From assembly GCA_002352125.1 (NCBI GenBank), contig DEHU01000026.1, positions 1 through 6,909 on the forward strand: a stretch of DNA of 6,909 bases, written 5' to 3'. This DNA comes from Competibacteraceae bacterium UBA2792 (GTDB taxonomy: Bacteria; Pseudomonadota; Gammaproteobacteria; Competibacterales; Competibacteraceae). The notes under the pieces were generated by a model, which had not been told where the DNA came from, made no database searches, and saw only the letters and a list, made by a program, of their open reading frames with translations. This document shows positions 1 through 6,909 of the stretch, piece by piece (the stretch's first letter is position 1; the number at the start of each line of letters is the position of its first letter). The position numbers were made by a program, and so were the translations under genes.

Positions 1-39
1 CTGCATCACCAGCAGCAGGCGCGGCGGTTCGTGGATCAT
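1..39 (-). CDS. Start of an unidentified gene downstream of the DAHP synthase (5' fragment, 13 codons)
   Basis: Reading leftwards from an ATG at 39-37, the frame is open to the window edge and encodes [13 protein letters not shown]. The ATG overlaps the TGA of the DAHP synthase gene as ATGA, the classic arrangement for translational coupling. A GAGGA Shine-Dalgarno-like sequence (plus-strand 53-49) lies nine bases upstream, inside the end of the synthase gene. These two signals, not the protein, are the reason to call it a gene. The fragment is too short to assign to any family; the run of hydrophobic residues LLLVM could be a first beta strand of an enzyme or part of a membrane segment. It is probably the next gene of the synthase operon. 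Confidence 0.6.
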   Translation of the reverse strand, partial: MIHEPPRLLLVMQ

Positions 40-1454
40 GAGTCGCTGTCCTCGTTGGTCGCATCGAAATTTTCTCTCGTCGCCCGCCGATAATCCTTCA
101 ACGTCTCGGCGATCAGAAACGCCAGTTCCAAACTTTGCGAGGCGTTCAACCGCGGGTCGCATTGGGTGTGATAGCGGTCGGCCAATCCTTGTTCTGTAAT
201 CGCCTGTGCACCGCCCAGACATTCGGTCACGTCCTGACCCGTCAGTTCGAAGTGCATCCCCCCCGGAATACTGCCCTCGGCGCGATGAACGGCGAAGAAA
301 CCTCGCACCTCATCGAGAATCCGCGCGAAGGGACGGGTTTTGTAGCCGGTGCTGGCCTCGAACGTGTTGCCGTGCATCGGATCGCAAGACCACACGACTT
401 GTCTACCCTCGCGTTGGACCGCCCGAATCAGCGGGGGTAGGGCGATTTCGATCTTGTCTGCACCCATCCGGGTGATCAGCGTTAATCGACCCGGTTGATC
501 GTCGGGATTCAGCGTATCCAACAGCCGCAGCAACGTATCGGGGTCCATCGTCGGCCCCAGCTTCAGGCCGACGGGATTGGCGATACCGCGAGCGAATTCG
601 ACGTGTGCGCCGTCGAGTTGCCGGGTGCGCTCGCCGATCCACAGGAAATGCGCCGAGCCATCGTACCACTCGCCGGTCGCCGGTTCGCGCTGGGTCAGCG
701 CCTGCTCGTAACCCAGCAACAGCGCTTCGTGAGAGGTGTAGAACTGGACCTGCCGCACTTGGGAATCGGTGGCGGCGTCTAGCCTGCATGCGCGCATGAA
801 AGCCAACGTTTCGCTGATGCGGTTGGCCAGATCGCGGTAACGTTCGCCTTGGGGACTGGCGCGCAGGAAATCGAGATTCCATTGCTGAACCCGGTGTAAG
901 TCGGCGAAACCGCCCTGGGCCAGCGCCCGCAGCAGGTTCAGGGTCGCCGCCGATTGGGCGTAGGCGCGCAACTGCCGGCGCGGGTCGGCGCGGCGGGCTT
1001 CCGGGGTGAAATCGAGATCGTTGACGATGTCGCCCCGATAGCTGGGCAGGGTGGCGCCGTTGCGGGTTTCGGTCGGCGTGCTGCGCGGTTTGGCGAACTG
1101 GCCCGCCATCCGCCCAACTTTGACCACTGGGCAGGCAGCGGCAAAGGTCAGGATGACCGCCATTTGCAGCAATACTCGGAAGGTGTCGGTGATGGCGCGC
1201 TCGTTAAAATCGGCGAAGCTCTCGGCGCAATCGCCGCCTTGGAGCAGAAAAGCCCGACCGGCGGCGACTTCGGCCAGTTGATGGCGCAGGGTGCGTATTT
1301 CGCCGGCGAACACCAGCGGCAGCGAATGGGCCAGCCGCTCTTCGGCTTCGGCCAGCGCCGGAAGGTCGTCGTAGACCGGCAGTTGCGCCGCCGGCCGCTG
1401 GCGCCAACTGTCCGGAGTCCAGGGGGCGCGGGTGCCTTGCATGAGGTGAGACAT
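36..1454 (-). CDS. Class II 3-deoxy-7-phosphoheptulonate (DAHP) synthase
   Basis: A 472-residue cytoplasmic enzyme that condenses phosphoenolpyruvate and erythrose 4-phosphate to DAHP, the first step of the shikimate pathway to aromatic amino acids. It belongs to the class II family (plant and Mycobacterium AroG type), unrelated at sequence level to the AroF/G/H class I enzymes. Family blocks appear in order: [10 protein letters not shown] (71-80), [13 protein letters not shown] (113-125), ADPRR...[14 protein letters not shown] (156-177), [14 protein letters not shown] (271-284), [13 protein letters not shown] (322-334), [11 protein letters not shown] (353-363), [15 protein letters not shown] (401-415) and CDPRLNAS (432-439). 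By comparison with the M. tuberculosis enzyme, the metal ligands are expected to be Cys76, His361, Glu403 and Asp433; all are present. The start at 1454 was chosen because the family N-terminus begins here. The frame runs open upstream to 1916 but that part is not family-like and overlaps the divergent gene. The Shine-Dalgarno for this ATG is weak. Length is normal and no defect is visible. Confidence 0.97.
   Translation of the reverse strand: MSHLMQGTRAPWTPDSWRQRPAAQLPVYDDLPALAEAEERLAHSLPLVFAGEIRTLRHQLAEVAAGRAFLLQGGDCAESFADFNERAITDTFRVLLQMAVILTFAAACPVVKVGRMAGQFAKPRSTPTETRNGATLPSYRGDIVNDLDFTPEARRADPRRQLRAYAQSAATLNLLRALAQGGFADLHRVQQWNLDFLRASPQGERYRDLANRISETLAFMRACRLDAATDSQVRQVQFYTSHEALLLGYEQALTQREPATGEWYDGSAHFLWIGERTRQLDGAHVEFARGIANPVGLKLGPTMDPDTLLRLLDTLNPDDQPGRLTLITRMGADKIEIALPPLIRAVQREGRQVVWSCDPMHGNTFEASTGYKTRPFARILDEVRGFFAVHRAEGSIPGGMHFELTGQDVTECLGGAQAITEQGLADRYHTQCDPRLNASQSLELAFLIAETLKDYRRATRENFDATNEDSDS
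49..53 (-). promoter_or_regulatory. Ribosome binding site of the left-edge gene
   Basis: On the minus strand this reads GAGGA, nine bases before the ATG at 39. It lies within the last codons of the DAHP synthase gene, which supports the left-edge frame being a genuinely translated, coupled gene. Confidence 0.5.
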
Positions 1455-1552
1455 CGAGGTATCCGGGAAAGTTACGTATGATTTGGGCCAAGAGATTTCT
1501 AGACTTAAAGATGCCACGAAACCCGCATGACGGGACAGAGTAGGCTGCCAAT

Positions 1553-1579
1553 TTGTTGCCAGAATGTTTGGCTTATCAT
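1553..1579 (+). promoter_or_regulatory. Weak candidate sigma-70 promoter for the sensor operon
   Basis: TTGTTG (1553-1558) and TATCAT (1574-1579) resemble -35 and -10 boxes, but the 15-base spacer is short. A transcript starting about seven bases after the -10 would have a leader of roughly 30 bases before the ATG at 1615 and would include the Shine-Dalgarno. It would also exclude the alternative upstream ATG at 1564. This is inference from consensus likeness only. Confidence 0.25.
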
Positions 1580-1601
1580 TCCGTATCCAGTGCGCGAGGA
1601 T

Positions 1602-1606
1602 GGAGG
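1602..1606 (+). promoter_or_regulatory. Ribosome binding site that decides the start of the double binding protein
   Basis: GGAGG sits eight bases before the ATG at 1615, an ideal spacing. The two other in-frame ATGs upstream (1564 and 1600) have no comparable site; the ATG at 1600 even overlaps this one. This selects 1615 as the start. Confidence 0.75.
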
Positions 1607-1614
1607 TTAGAGCA

Positions 1615-4059
1615 ATGTCGGCATTGATCATTTCTTCCTGGTTTGGCGCAACCGTGACCGCGAGCAAAAACGATGGCTCGGGATTGCTCGCTCGGGCGTT
1701 GGCGGGGTTCCTCTGGTTGTTGTGCTGTCCATCGCCCGTTTTTGCGCAGCAATCGCCCGGGCCGCACTTCATCGGCGTCGAAATCACCGTCGGCGTGCAA
1801 GACGTTTCGGCTATCGGCGCGCCGGCCAAAGTCCATGCCCAAACCTGGGAGCAACGCACGGGTGGCAAAGTGCGGGTCGTGAGCACGCCATTTGGAAAAC
1901 TGTTCGACGTATTCAAGGCGTCGCTGACCGCGCCGGAGCCCGTTTACGACGTGCTGTTGTATCCGTCCGCCTGGGCCGGCGATTTCTTTCCTTATCTCGC
2001 CGAGGTGCCGTCCGAACTGATCCGCAGCGAGTCATTCGATGATATCCATCCTACCTACCGCGAAAGGCTGATGGCCTGGAACGGTAAATGGATCGCCATG
2101 ACCGTGGATGGCGATCTGTTCCAGGGTTACTATCGCAAGGATTTGTTCGAGGACCCGGCCAATCGCAAGGATTTCCGCGAGCGTTACAACCGCGAGCTGG
2201 CGCCGCCTGGTACGTGGACCGAATATCGCGATATCGCTGAGTTTTTCACCGGTCGCCGGGCTACCGACGGCACGGCGCTATACGGCGCGGCGGAGGCATT
2301 TGCGCGCGGCGGTCAGCAATTCTGGGACGTGTTCAGCCGGGCCTCCGCCTACACCAACCACCCCGCCTTTCGGGGCGCCCAATTCTTCGATCCCGATACC
2401 ATGCGAGCGCAAATCAACAATCCGGGTTGGGTGCGGGCGGTGCAGGATTACGTGGATATCCTGAAATTCTGTTCGCCGGATGCCAAGGGCTACGATATCG
2501 TCGGGGCGCGTCAAGCCTTCATGAGCGGCCATGCGGCGATGATTCTGGATTGGGGTGACACCGGCCCGCTGGCCGAGGATCCGGCCCAGTCCCACGTCGT
2601 TGGCAAGGTTGGTTACTTCGTCCTGCCGGGCAGCCGCGATGTTTGGAACGGCCGATTCTGGCGGTGGGAACGGTTCGAGCGTCCTTACAAGGCCCCGTTT
2701 CTGGCGTTCGGCGGCTGGGTTGCCGGCGTGCCCAAGAATAGCCGTCATCAGCAAGCTGCCTGGGATTACATCCAGTGGTATTCCAGCCCAGAAAACAGCC
2801 TGCACGATGTGGTGACCAGCGGCACCGGCATCAATCCCTATCGGTTGACCCACTTTACCGATATCGACGCCTGGACCCGGGTTTTTTCCCGAGCGGCGGC
2901 GGCGGAGTATCTAGAGGTATTGCGGGCCAGCCTCGATTCGCCCCAGGTGGCGCTGGATCTGCGCATCCCGGGATTTTTCCGCTACACCGAAGCCTTGGAA
3001 ATTCAGTTGACCCGCGCACTGAACGGCGAAACGCCCGTCAAGGAAGCGCTGGATAAAGTCGCGGCCGACTGGGAAGCCATCACCGACGATCTCGGACGCG
3101 ACCAGCAACTCGCCATTTATCGCGCTTCCATGGGGTTGTCGCCCGAACCCAACCGGCCGCATCCCCAGGCAGTCGCCGAGCGGCGGCGAGTCGTGATCGG
3201 CTTTTCCCAGGCCACCACCACCGAGCCGTGGCGATTGTTGTTCAACAAGGAATTGCGGGAGGAAGCGGCCAAATACCCGCAGATCGAGCTAATCGTCAAG
3301 GACGGTATGGACAAGGCCGAACAGCAGGTGGCCGACATGGAAGCCCTTATCGCCCAGCGGGTCGATGCCATCCTCATTTCGCCCAAGGTCGCAGAAGCGT
3401 TGACTCCGGTGGTGAGCAAAGCGTTCGATGTTGGAATACCCGTCATCGTGCTAGACCGGGATGTGTTGAACGACCGTTATATTCAGTTCATCGGTGGCGA
3501 CAACTACGAGATCGGTCGCGCCGCTGGCCGCTATGCGGTCGATTTGCTCGGTGGCCCCGGCCGGGCGCGGGGCAAGGTGGTGGAAATCTGGGGCGGAATG
3601 GCGTCTACCCCGGCTCAGGATCGCCACGGGGGTTTTTATGAAATTGTCGGCCGGGAGCCGGGCATCCAAATCGTCAACCAACCCAAGGATGGCGATTGGA
3701 AACAGGATCGGGGCTACGAGATCATGGCCGAAGCTCTCGAAAAACAGCCTGCCATCGATCTGGTTTACGCCCACAACGATCCGATGGCTCACGGTGCCTA
3801 TCAAGCCGCCAAGGATGCGGGGCGGGAAAAAGGCATCGCCTTTTTGGGTATCGACGGCATTCCGGCCGAGGGCGTCAAATGGGTAAACGATAGCGTGCTG
3901 ACCGCCACCTTTCTCTATAAAACTCCTGGCGACGAGGGTATTCGGCAGGTGCTACGGTTTCTGCGGGGAGAGAATATTCCCAGGCGATTGACCTTACCGA
4001 CCTTGACCATTGATCGCGCCAACGCTGCAGAAATCTTGCGCGCCAACGGCTTGCTGTGA
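1615..4059 (+). CDS. Exported double binding protein: family 1 solute-binding domain fused to a ribose-binding-like (type I) domain
   Basis: The product is about 814 residues and predicted periplasmic. Residues 1-44 look like a Sec signal peptide with a long N-region, Arg27, a hydrophobic core and a VFA/QQ cleavage site; the two cysteines lack a proper lipobox. Residues about 55-508 resemble a complete family 1 (MalE-type) solute-binding protein: FMSGHAAM (302-308), [11 protein letters not shown] (366-376), [14 protein letters not shown] (381-394), and the usual closing helix ending ASMGL (504-508). A proline- and arginine-containing linker (509-525) leads to a type I periplasmic binding domain (526-814) that aligns well by eye with ribose-binding protein: VIVLDRD (610-616), [20 protein letters not shown] (667-674), [11 protein letters not shown] (718-728) and FLGIDG (743-748). 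Each half is full length, so this is a true fusion. No permease or ATPase gene follows. The next gene, eight bases on, is a TorS-like hybrid kinase, so a ligand-sensing role like TorT or LuxP is inferred. The ligand is unknown; a sugar is plausible. Confidence 0.9.
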   Translation: MSALIISSWFGATVTASKNDGSGLLARALAGFLWLLCCPSPVFAQQSPGPHFIGVEITVGVQDVSAIGAPAKVHAQTWEQRTGGKVRVVSTPFGKLFDVFKASLTAPEPVYDVLLYPSAWAGDFFPYLAEVPSELIRSESFDDIHPTYRERLMAWNGKWIAMTVDGDLFQGYYRKDLFEDPANRKDFRERYNRELAPPGTWTEYRDIAEFFTGRRATDGTALYGAAEAFARGGQQFWDVFSRASAYTNHPAFRGAQFFDPDTMRAQINNPGWVRAVQDYVDILKFCSPDAKGYDIVGARQAFMSGHAAMILDWGDTGPLAEDPAQSHVVGKVGYFVLPGSRDVWNGRFWRWERFERPYKAPFLAFGGWVAGVPKNSRHQQAAWDYIQWYSSPENSLHDVVTSGTGINPYRLTHFTDIDAWTRVFSRAAAAEYLEVLRASLDSPQVALDLRIPGFFRYTEALEIQLTRALNGETPVKEALDKVAADWEAITDDLGRDQQLAIYRASMGLSPEPNRPHPQAVAERRRVVIGFSQATTTEPWRLLFNKELREEAAKYPQIELIVKDGMDKAEQQVADMEALIAQRVDAILISPKVAEALTPVVSKAFDVGIPVIVLDRDVLNDRYIQFIGGDNYEIGRAAGRYAVDLLGGPGRARGKVVEIWGGMASTPAQDRHGGFYEIVGREPGIQIVNQPKDGDWKQDRGYEIMAEALEKQPAIDLVYAHNDPMAHGAYQAAKDAGREKGIAFLGIDGIPAEGVKWVNDSVLTATFLYKTPGDEGIRQVLRFLRGENIPRRLTLPTLTIDRANAAEILRANGLL

Positions 4060-4061
4060 GG
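4058..4061 (+). promoter_or_regulatory. Ribosome binding site of the hybrid kinase, overlapping the upstream stop codon
   Basis: GAGG at 4058-4061 includes the last two bases of the TGA stop of the binding-protein gene and lies six bases before the ATG at 4068. Terminating ribosomes cover this site, so the two proteins are likely translationally coupled. Confidence 0.65.
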
Positions 4062-4067
4062 TTTGCG

Positions 4068-6909
4068 ATGCGGATCGCCGGAGCGGCCGATGCCGGTCGC
4101 AGCAAATTCAAGGCGGTGCTTTATCTGGCTTTCGGCGGAATTGCCATCATCCTGGTCGTTGCTGTCGGTCTGGCACTCTATACGTCCGACCAGCTCGGCC
4201 AGGCGGTGGAACGCACGACTCGCGAGGTTTTGCCGGAGACCTTGGCCGCCTTGCGCCTGTCGGAGCGCAGCGCGTTGTTGGTCGCGCTGGCGCCGACCCT
4301 GGCGAACGCTAGCGATCGCGGACAATTGCAGCAGCTCGCCGATCAGTTGGACGGCCTCGTTCGCGAGATCGATGCCCACATTGCCCGGCTAAATGTCCGG
4401 GCCGATCCCAACATGATCGCTATTTTGCGCGACCGGGTGTCTTTTTTGGCTACGACCCTGCAAACGCTCAAGGCGGCGAATGCCGACCGCATTGCGCTGG
4501 ACGATCAACAGGCCGCGATGTTGGCCGAGATCGGCAGGGTGCATGGCGAGATGAACGATACCGTCAGCCCGGTCGTTTATGGAGTCAATTCGCTCAATCA
4601 ACTGCTCGCCAAGCGTGTCGTTCGCCAACGCGTGACGGCCGTGCAAGAACTGCAAGAGCGGCATATACAACAGATGCTGGCGACGATGGAGCTGCGCTTG
4701 CTGTTCGAGCGGTTGATCGCCGCGCGTCGCGGCGTTGACAGAAGCGGCGCCGATTCCCAAAAAGACGCCGTCGAACCGGTGCGCGCCGCGTTCGGCCGGT
4801 TACGGTCGTTGCAAGGCGACGAGCAGGGCCGGAATTTCGCGCAGTTAGCGATTGTGGCCGAACGGTTTTTGCAGCAGGAACCGCTCCTCCAGCAGCCCGA
4901 GACTTCGGAGCGGGAATTCGAAACCGCGCTCGATCACTACCTGAAGTGGCTCGAACCTCATTTGGTCGAATATCTACGAGAAAATCTGGACCAGATACGA
5001 TCGGCCGTGTTGGCTTTGATCGAACAGATGGTGCGGAATATGGGTTATGCCCTCGACATCCGGGCCGAAGGCAATCTGCTGTTTGCCGTGCTGGCCGCGG
5101 TCACCGAAGCCAACGACTCCGATAGCCTATTAGCTTTACAGGATCGGTTCAAACGTTCCCACGACATTTTCCGGATTGCGGCCGAAACGTTTCGGGTCAG
5201 CGAGCTAGCCCGGCGCAATCCCGTGCTCGCCGACAACGTGGCCAATATCGAACAGCGATTGGTCGCGTTCGGCGAAGGCGGGCGCAGCGTGTTCGTGGTG
5301 CGCCAAAATATCCTGAACTTGAGCGGCCAGATACAGCGATGGTTGGCGGACAGCCGCCGCATCGCCAAGGCGGTGACCGATCAAATCGACGGGTTGGTGG
5401 GCCGCGTCCAAACCGATGCCGAGACGCTGCAAACGGCGTTGGTGGCCAGCCAGAAAGCGCGAAGTTGGGCGCTGATGTGGGTCTGCGGCGGGGGGCTGCT
5501 GTTGGCCGGCCTAATCGCTTGTTGGACGGGGAGGGTTCTCGACCGTCACGAACGCGAGCTGCGTGCCGCCAAGGAAATTGCCGATCAGACCAGCCGTGCC
5601 AAGTCGGAATTCTTGGCGAACATGAGCCACGAGATTCGGACGCCGATGAACGGCGTGCTAGGTATGCTCGAACTTTTGGATAGAACCGAGATAGACGCCA
5701 AACAACGGCGTTATCTGCATACCGCCCAAAGTTCGGCCAAGAATCTGCTAACGATCATCAACGATATTCTGGATGTCTCCAAGTTGGAAGCGGGACGGTT
5801 GAACCTGGAACAGATCGAGTTCGACCTGCGCCAACACGTCGAAGATGCAGTGGGACTTTTCGCCGACGGAGCTCATCGCAAAGGGTTGGAATTGGTGTGC
5901 GCGGTGGCGGATCGGGTGCCCCAGCGCCTGCTTGGCGATCCGACGCGACTGCATCAGATATTGGTCAACTTATTGGGTAACGCCATCAAATTCACCGAGC
6001 AGGGCGAGGTCGTGCTGCGCGTGGAACCTGTCGAGGAGGACCGGCTGCGCTTCGTAGTGCGAGATACCGGCATCGGCATGACAGAATCGCAACAGACCCG
6101 GATCTTCGATGCATTCGTTCAGGCCGACGGTAGCACCACGCGCAAGTATGGTGGCACGGGTTTGGGGCTGACGATTTCCAAGCGGCTGGTCGTGTTGATG
6201 GGAGGAACGCTGACGGTGCAAAGCGTTCCCGATCGAGGCTCGGAGTTTTCGTTCGTCCTCCGGCTAAAAGCCGTCCCGGTTCCGCCATCCGAGATAGTGC
6301 CGCCACCTTGGGCGGGCCAGCGGATTTTGGTGGTGGACGACAGCGCTGCCAGCCGCCAAGCGTTGACGGAGTTACTGCAAGCGTGGGGTATCGAGCCGAC
6401 GGCGGTGGAGAATGGAACCGACGCTTTGCAGGCGTTGCGGTGCGCGCTGGCGGCCGGTCAGCCGTATCGGCTGGCACTGCTGGATCGGCATATGCCAGCG
6501 ATGGATGGATTGGCGCTGGCGCACGCCATCCACGCCGACCGGACCTTGAAGGCTGTGCGTCTGGTCATGCTGGGCGCGGAACCATCCTCGGCAGACCGGA
6601 TGGCGGTCGATGCGTGGCTGAACAAGCCGATACGCAGCTTGGAATTGTGTGGAATTTTGGCTTGGATGGCGGGCGTCGATCAACCGGAACCCTCAACGGC
6701 AAAATCGCCAGGCAGTGCGGAAAAAGAATTGCCGCTCAAAGGTAAGCGAGTTCTGCTGGTAGAAGATAATCTAGTGAACCGGTTGGTATGCCGGGAAATG
6801 TTGGTGCGGTTGGGGGTGGTCGTGGAAGTCGCGGGCAACGGCCGGGAAGCGCTGCGAGTTCTGGAAGACAAGGGCTTCGATTTGGCGCTCATGGATTGCC
6901 AGATGCCGG
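4068..6909 (+). CDS. TorS-like transmembrane hybrid histidine kinase (3' end cut by the window)
   Basis: The frame is open from the ATG at 4068 to the window edge, giving 947 complete codons. Residues 1-15 are a short basic cytoplasmic start, and 16-38 form the first transmembrane helix. About 39-466 is a large periplasmic region, almost wholly helical and rich in Leu, Gln, Arg and Ala; it opens with [18 protein letters not shown], similar in style to the TorS sensor. The second transmembrane helix is about 467-487. Only 33 residues of charged helix separate it from the phosphoacceptor His521 ([12 protein letters not shown]), leaving no room for a HAMP domain. The HATPase domain has its N-box Asn638 (NAIKFTE), DTGIGM (666-671) and YGGTGLGL (694-701). 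Receiver 1 has Asp757/Asp758, phosphoacceptor Asp806 and Lys853, but Gly836 replaces the conserved Ser/Thr. Receiver 2 begins near 893 with Glu899/Asp900 and phosphoacceptor Asp943, and the window ends four codons later. A C-terminal HPt domain, as in TorS, may follow. Its partner is inferred to be the binding protein encoded just upstream. Confidence 0.93.
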   Translation, partial: MRIAGAADAGRSKFKAVLYLAFGGIAIILVVAVGLALYTSDQLGQAVERTTREVLPETLAALRLSERSALLVALAPTLANASDRGQLQQLADQLDGLVREIDAHIARLNVRADPNMIAILRDRVSFLATTLQTLKAANADRIALDDQQAAMLAEIGRVHGEMNDTVSPVVYGVNSLNQLLAKRVVRQRVTAVQELQERHIQQMLATMELRLLFERLIAARRGVDRSGADSQKDAVEPVRAAFGRLRSLQGDEQGRNFAQLAIVAERFLQQEPLLQQPETSEREFETALDHYLKWLEPHLVEYLRENLDQIRSAVLALIEQMVRNMGYALDIRAEGNLLFAVLAAVTEANDSDSLLALQDRFKRSHDIFRIAAETFRVSELARRNPVLADNVANIEQRLVAFGEGGRSVFVVRQNILNLSGQIQRWLADSRRIAKAVTDQIDGLVGRVQTDAETLQTALVASQKARSWALMWVCGGGLLLAGLIACWTGRVLDRHERELRAAKEIADQTSRAKSEFLANMSHEIRTPMNGVLGMLELLDRTEIDAKQRRYLHTAQSSAKNLLTIINDILDVSKLEAGRLNLEQIEFDLRQHVEDAVGLFADGAHRKGLELVCAVADRVPQRLLGDPTRLHQILVNLLGNAIKFTEQGEVVLRVEPVEEDRLRFVVRDTGIGMTESQQTRIFDAFVQADGSTTRKYGGTGLGLTISKRLVVLMGGTLTVQSVPDRGSEFSFVLRLKAVPVPPSEIVPPPWAGQRILVVDDSAASRQALTELLQAWGIEPTAVENGTDALQALRCALAAGQPYRLALLDRHMPAMDGLALAHAIHADRTLKAVRLVMLGAEPSSADRMAVDAWLNKPIRSLELCGILAWMAGVDQPEPSTAKSPGSAEKELPLKGKRVLLVEDNLVNRLVCREMLVRLGVVVEVAGNGREALRVLEDKGFDLALMDCQMP

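Larger units (their letters stand above)
1455..1614. promoter_or_regulatory. Divergent intergenic region between the DAHP synthase and sensor genes
   Basis: This 160-base gap must carry promoters for both divergent units, and it is visibly richer in A and T than the flanking genes. No convincing -35/-10 pair was found for the minus strand. A weak plus-strand candidate is listed separately. The short direct repeat TGCCA occurs at 1546-1550 and 1557-1561, 11 bases apart, and GCCAA (1547-1551) is matched by the inverted TTGGC (1568-1572). These could be regulator contacts but are too short to assert. No RNA gene or terminator hairpin is apparent. Confidence 0.55.

Noticed and set aside
954..1481. 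Plus-strand open frame of 175 codons inside the DAHP synthase gene
   Set aside because: It is antisense to a well-conserved coding region and its translation shows no recognisable family features, so it is a GC-rich shadow frame.
1564..1614. Earlier in-frame ATGs (1564, 1600) for the double binding protein
   Set aside because: They lack a ribosome binding site, would place 17 or 5 extra residues before an already long signal-peptide N-region, and the ideal GGAGG serves the ATG at 1615.
1615..1746. Lipoprotein signal suggested by the Cys pair at residues 36-37
   Set aside because: The residues before the cysteines (WLL) do not fit a lipobox, whereas VFA/QQ a few residues later fits ordinary signal peptidase I cleavage.
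1455..1916. N-terminal extension of the DAHP synthase frame up to position 1916
   Set aside because: The frame stays open by chance, runs antisense into the start of the divergent binding-protein gene, and its residues do not resemble the enzyme family. The family N-terminus begins at the ATG at 1454.
2278..2853. Minus-strand open frame of 191 codons inside the binding-protein gene
   Set aside because: It lies opposite conserved binding-protein motifs and reads as a compositional shadow without recognisable features or a ribosome binding site.
2041..2870. Several GATATC hexamers in the binding-protein gene
   Set aside because: At least some encode in-frame Asp-Ile, as expected from codon use; spacing is irregular and no repeat unit extends beyond the hexamer.
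5992..6745. Long open frames on both strands within the kinase C-terminal half
   Set aside because: The kinase frame here contains the clear HATPase and receiver motifs; the other frames are Arg/Pro/Ala-rich shadows.

Overview
The window looks like a chromosomal segment of a moderately GC-rich Gram-negative bacterium, probably a proteobacterium. A gammaproteobacterium is my best guess from the TorT/TorS-like gene style, but this is inference. Three genes and one 13-codon gene fragment account for almost all of it. They form two divergent transcription units separated by a 160-base gap (1455-1614).

Left, minus strand (1-1454): a complete class II (plant/Mycobacterium-type) DAHP synthase, the entry enzyme of the shikimate pathway, with all expected metal and substrate motifs. 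Its stop codon overlaps, as ATGA, the start of a further minus-strand gene. Only 13 codons of that gene lie inside the window, so it cannot be identified.

Right, plus strand (1615-6909): a two-gene signalling unit. The first gene encodes an exported protein of about 814 residues that fuses two complete periplasmic binding folds: a family 1 (MalE-type, type II fold) solute-binding protein, then a ribose-binding-protein-like (type I fold) domain. Eight bases after its stop comes a membrane hybrid histidine kinase. It has two transmembrane helices flanking a large (about 428-residue) all-helical periplasmic region that resembles the TorS sensor, then HisKA, HATPase, a first receiver lacking the usual Ser/Thr, and a second receiver cut by the window edge. 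No ABC permease or ATPase gene is present.

The simplest reading is that the double binding protein is not a transporter component. It would be the ligand-sensing partner of the kinase, as TorT is for TorS or LuxP for LuxQ, but with an additional fused sugar-binding-type lobe pair. This dual-input binding protein plus HAMP-less TorS-like hybrid kinase is the most interesting item in the window. The shikimate gene and the sensor unit have no evident functional link beyond sharing the divergent intergenic region.
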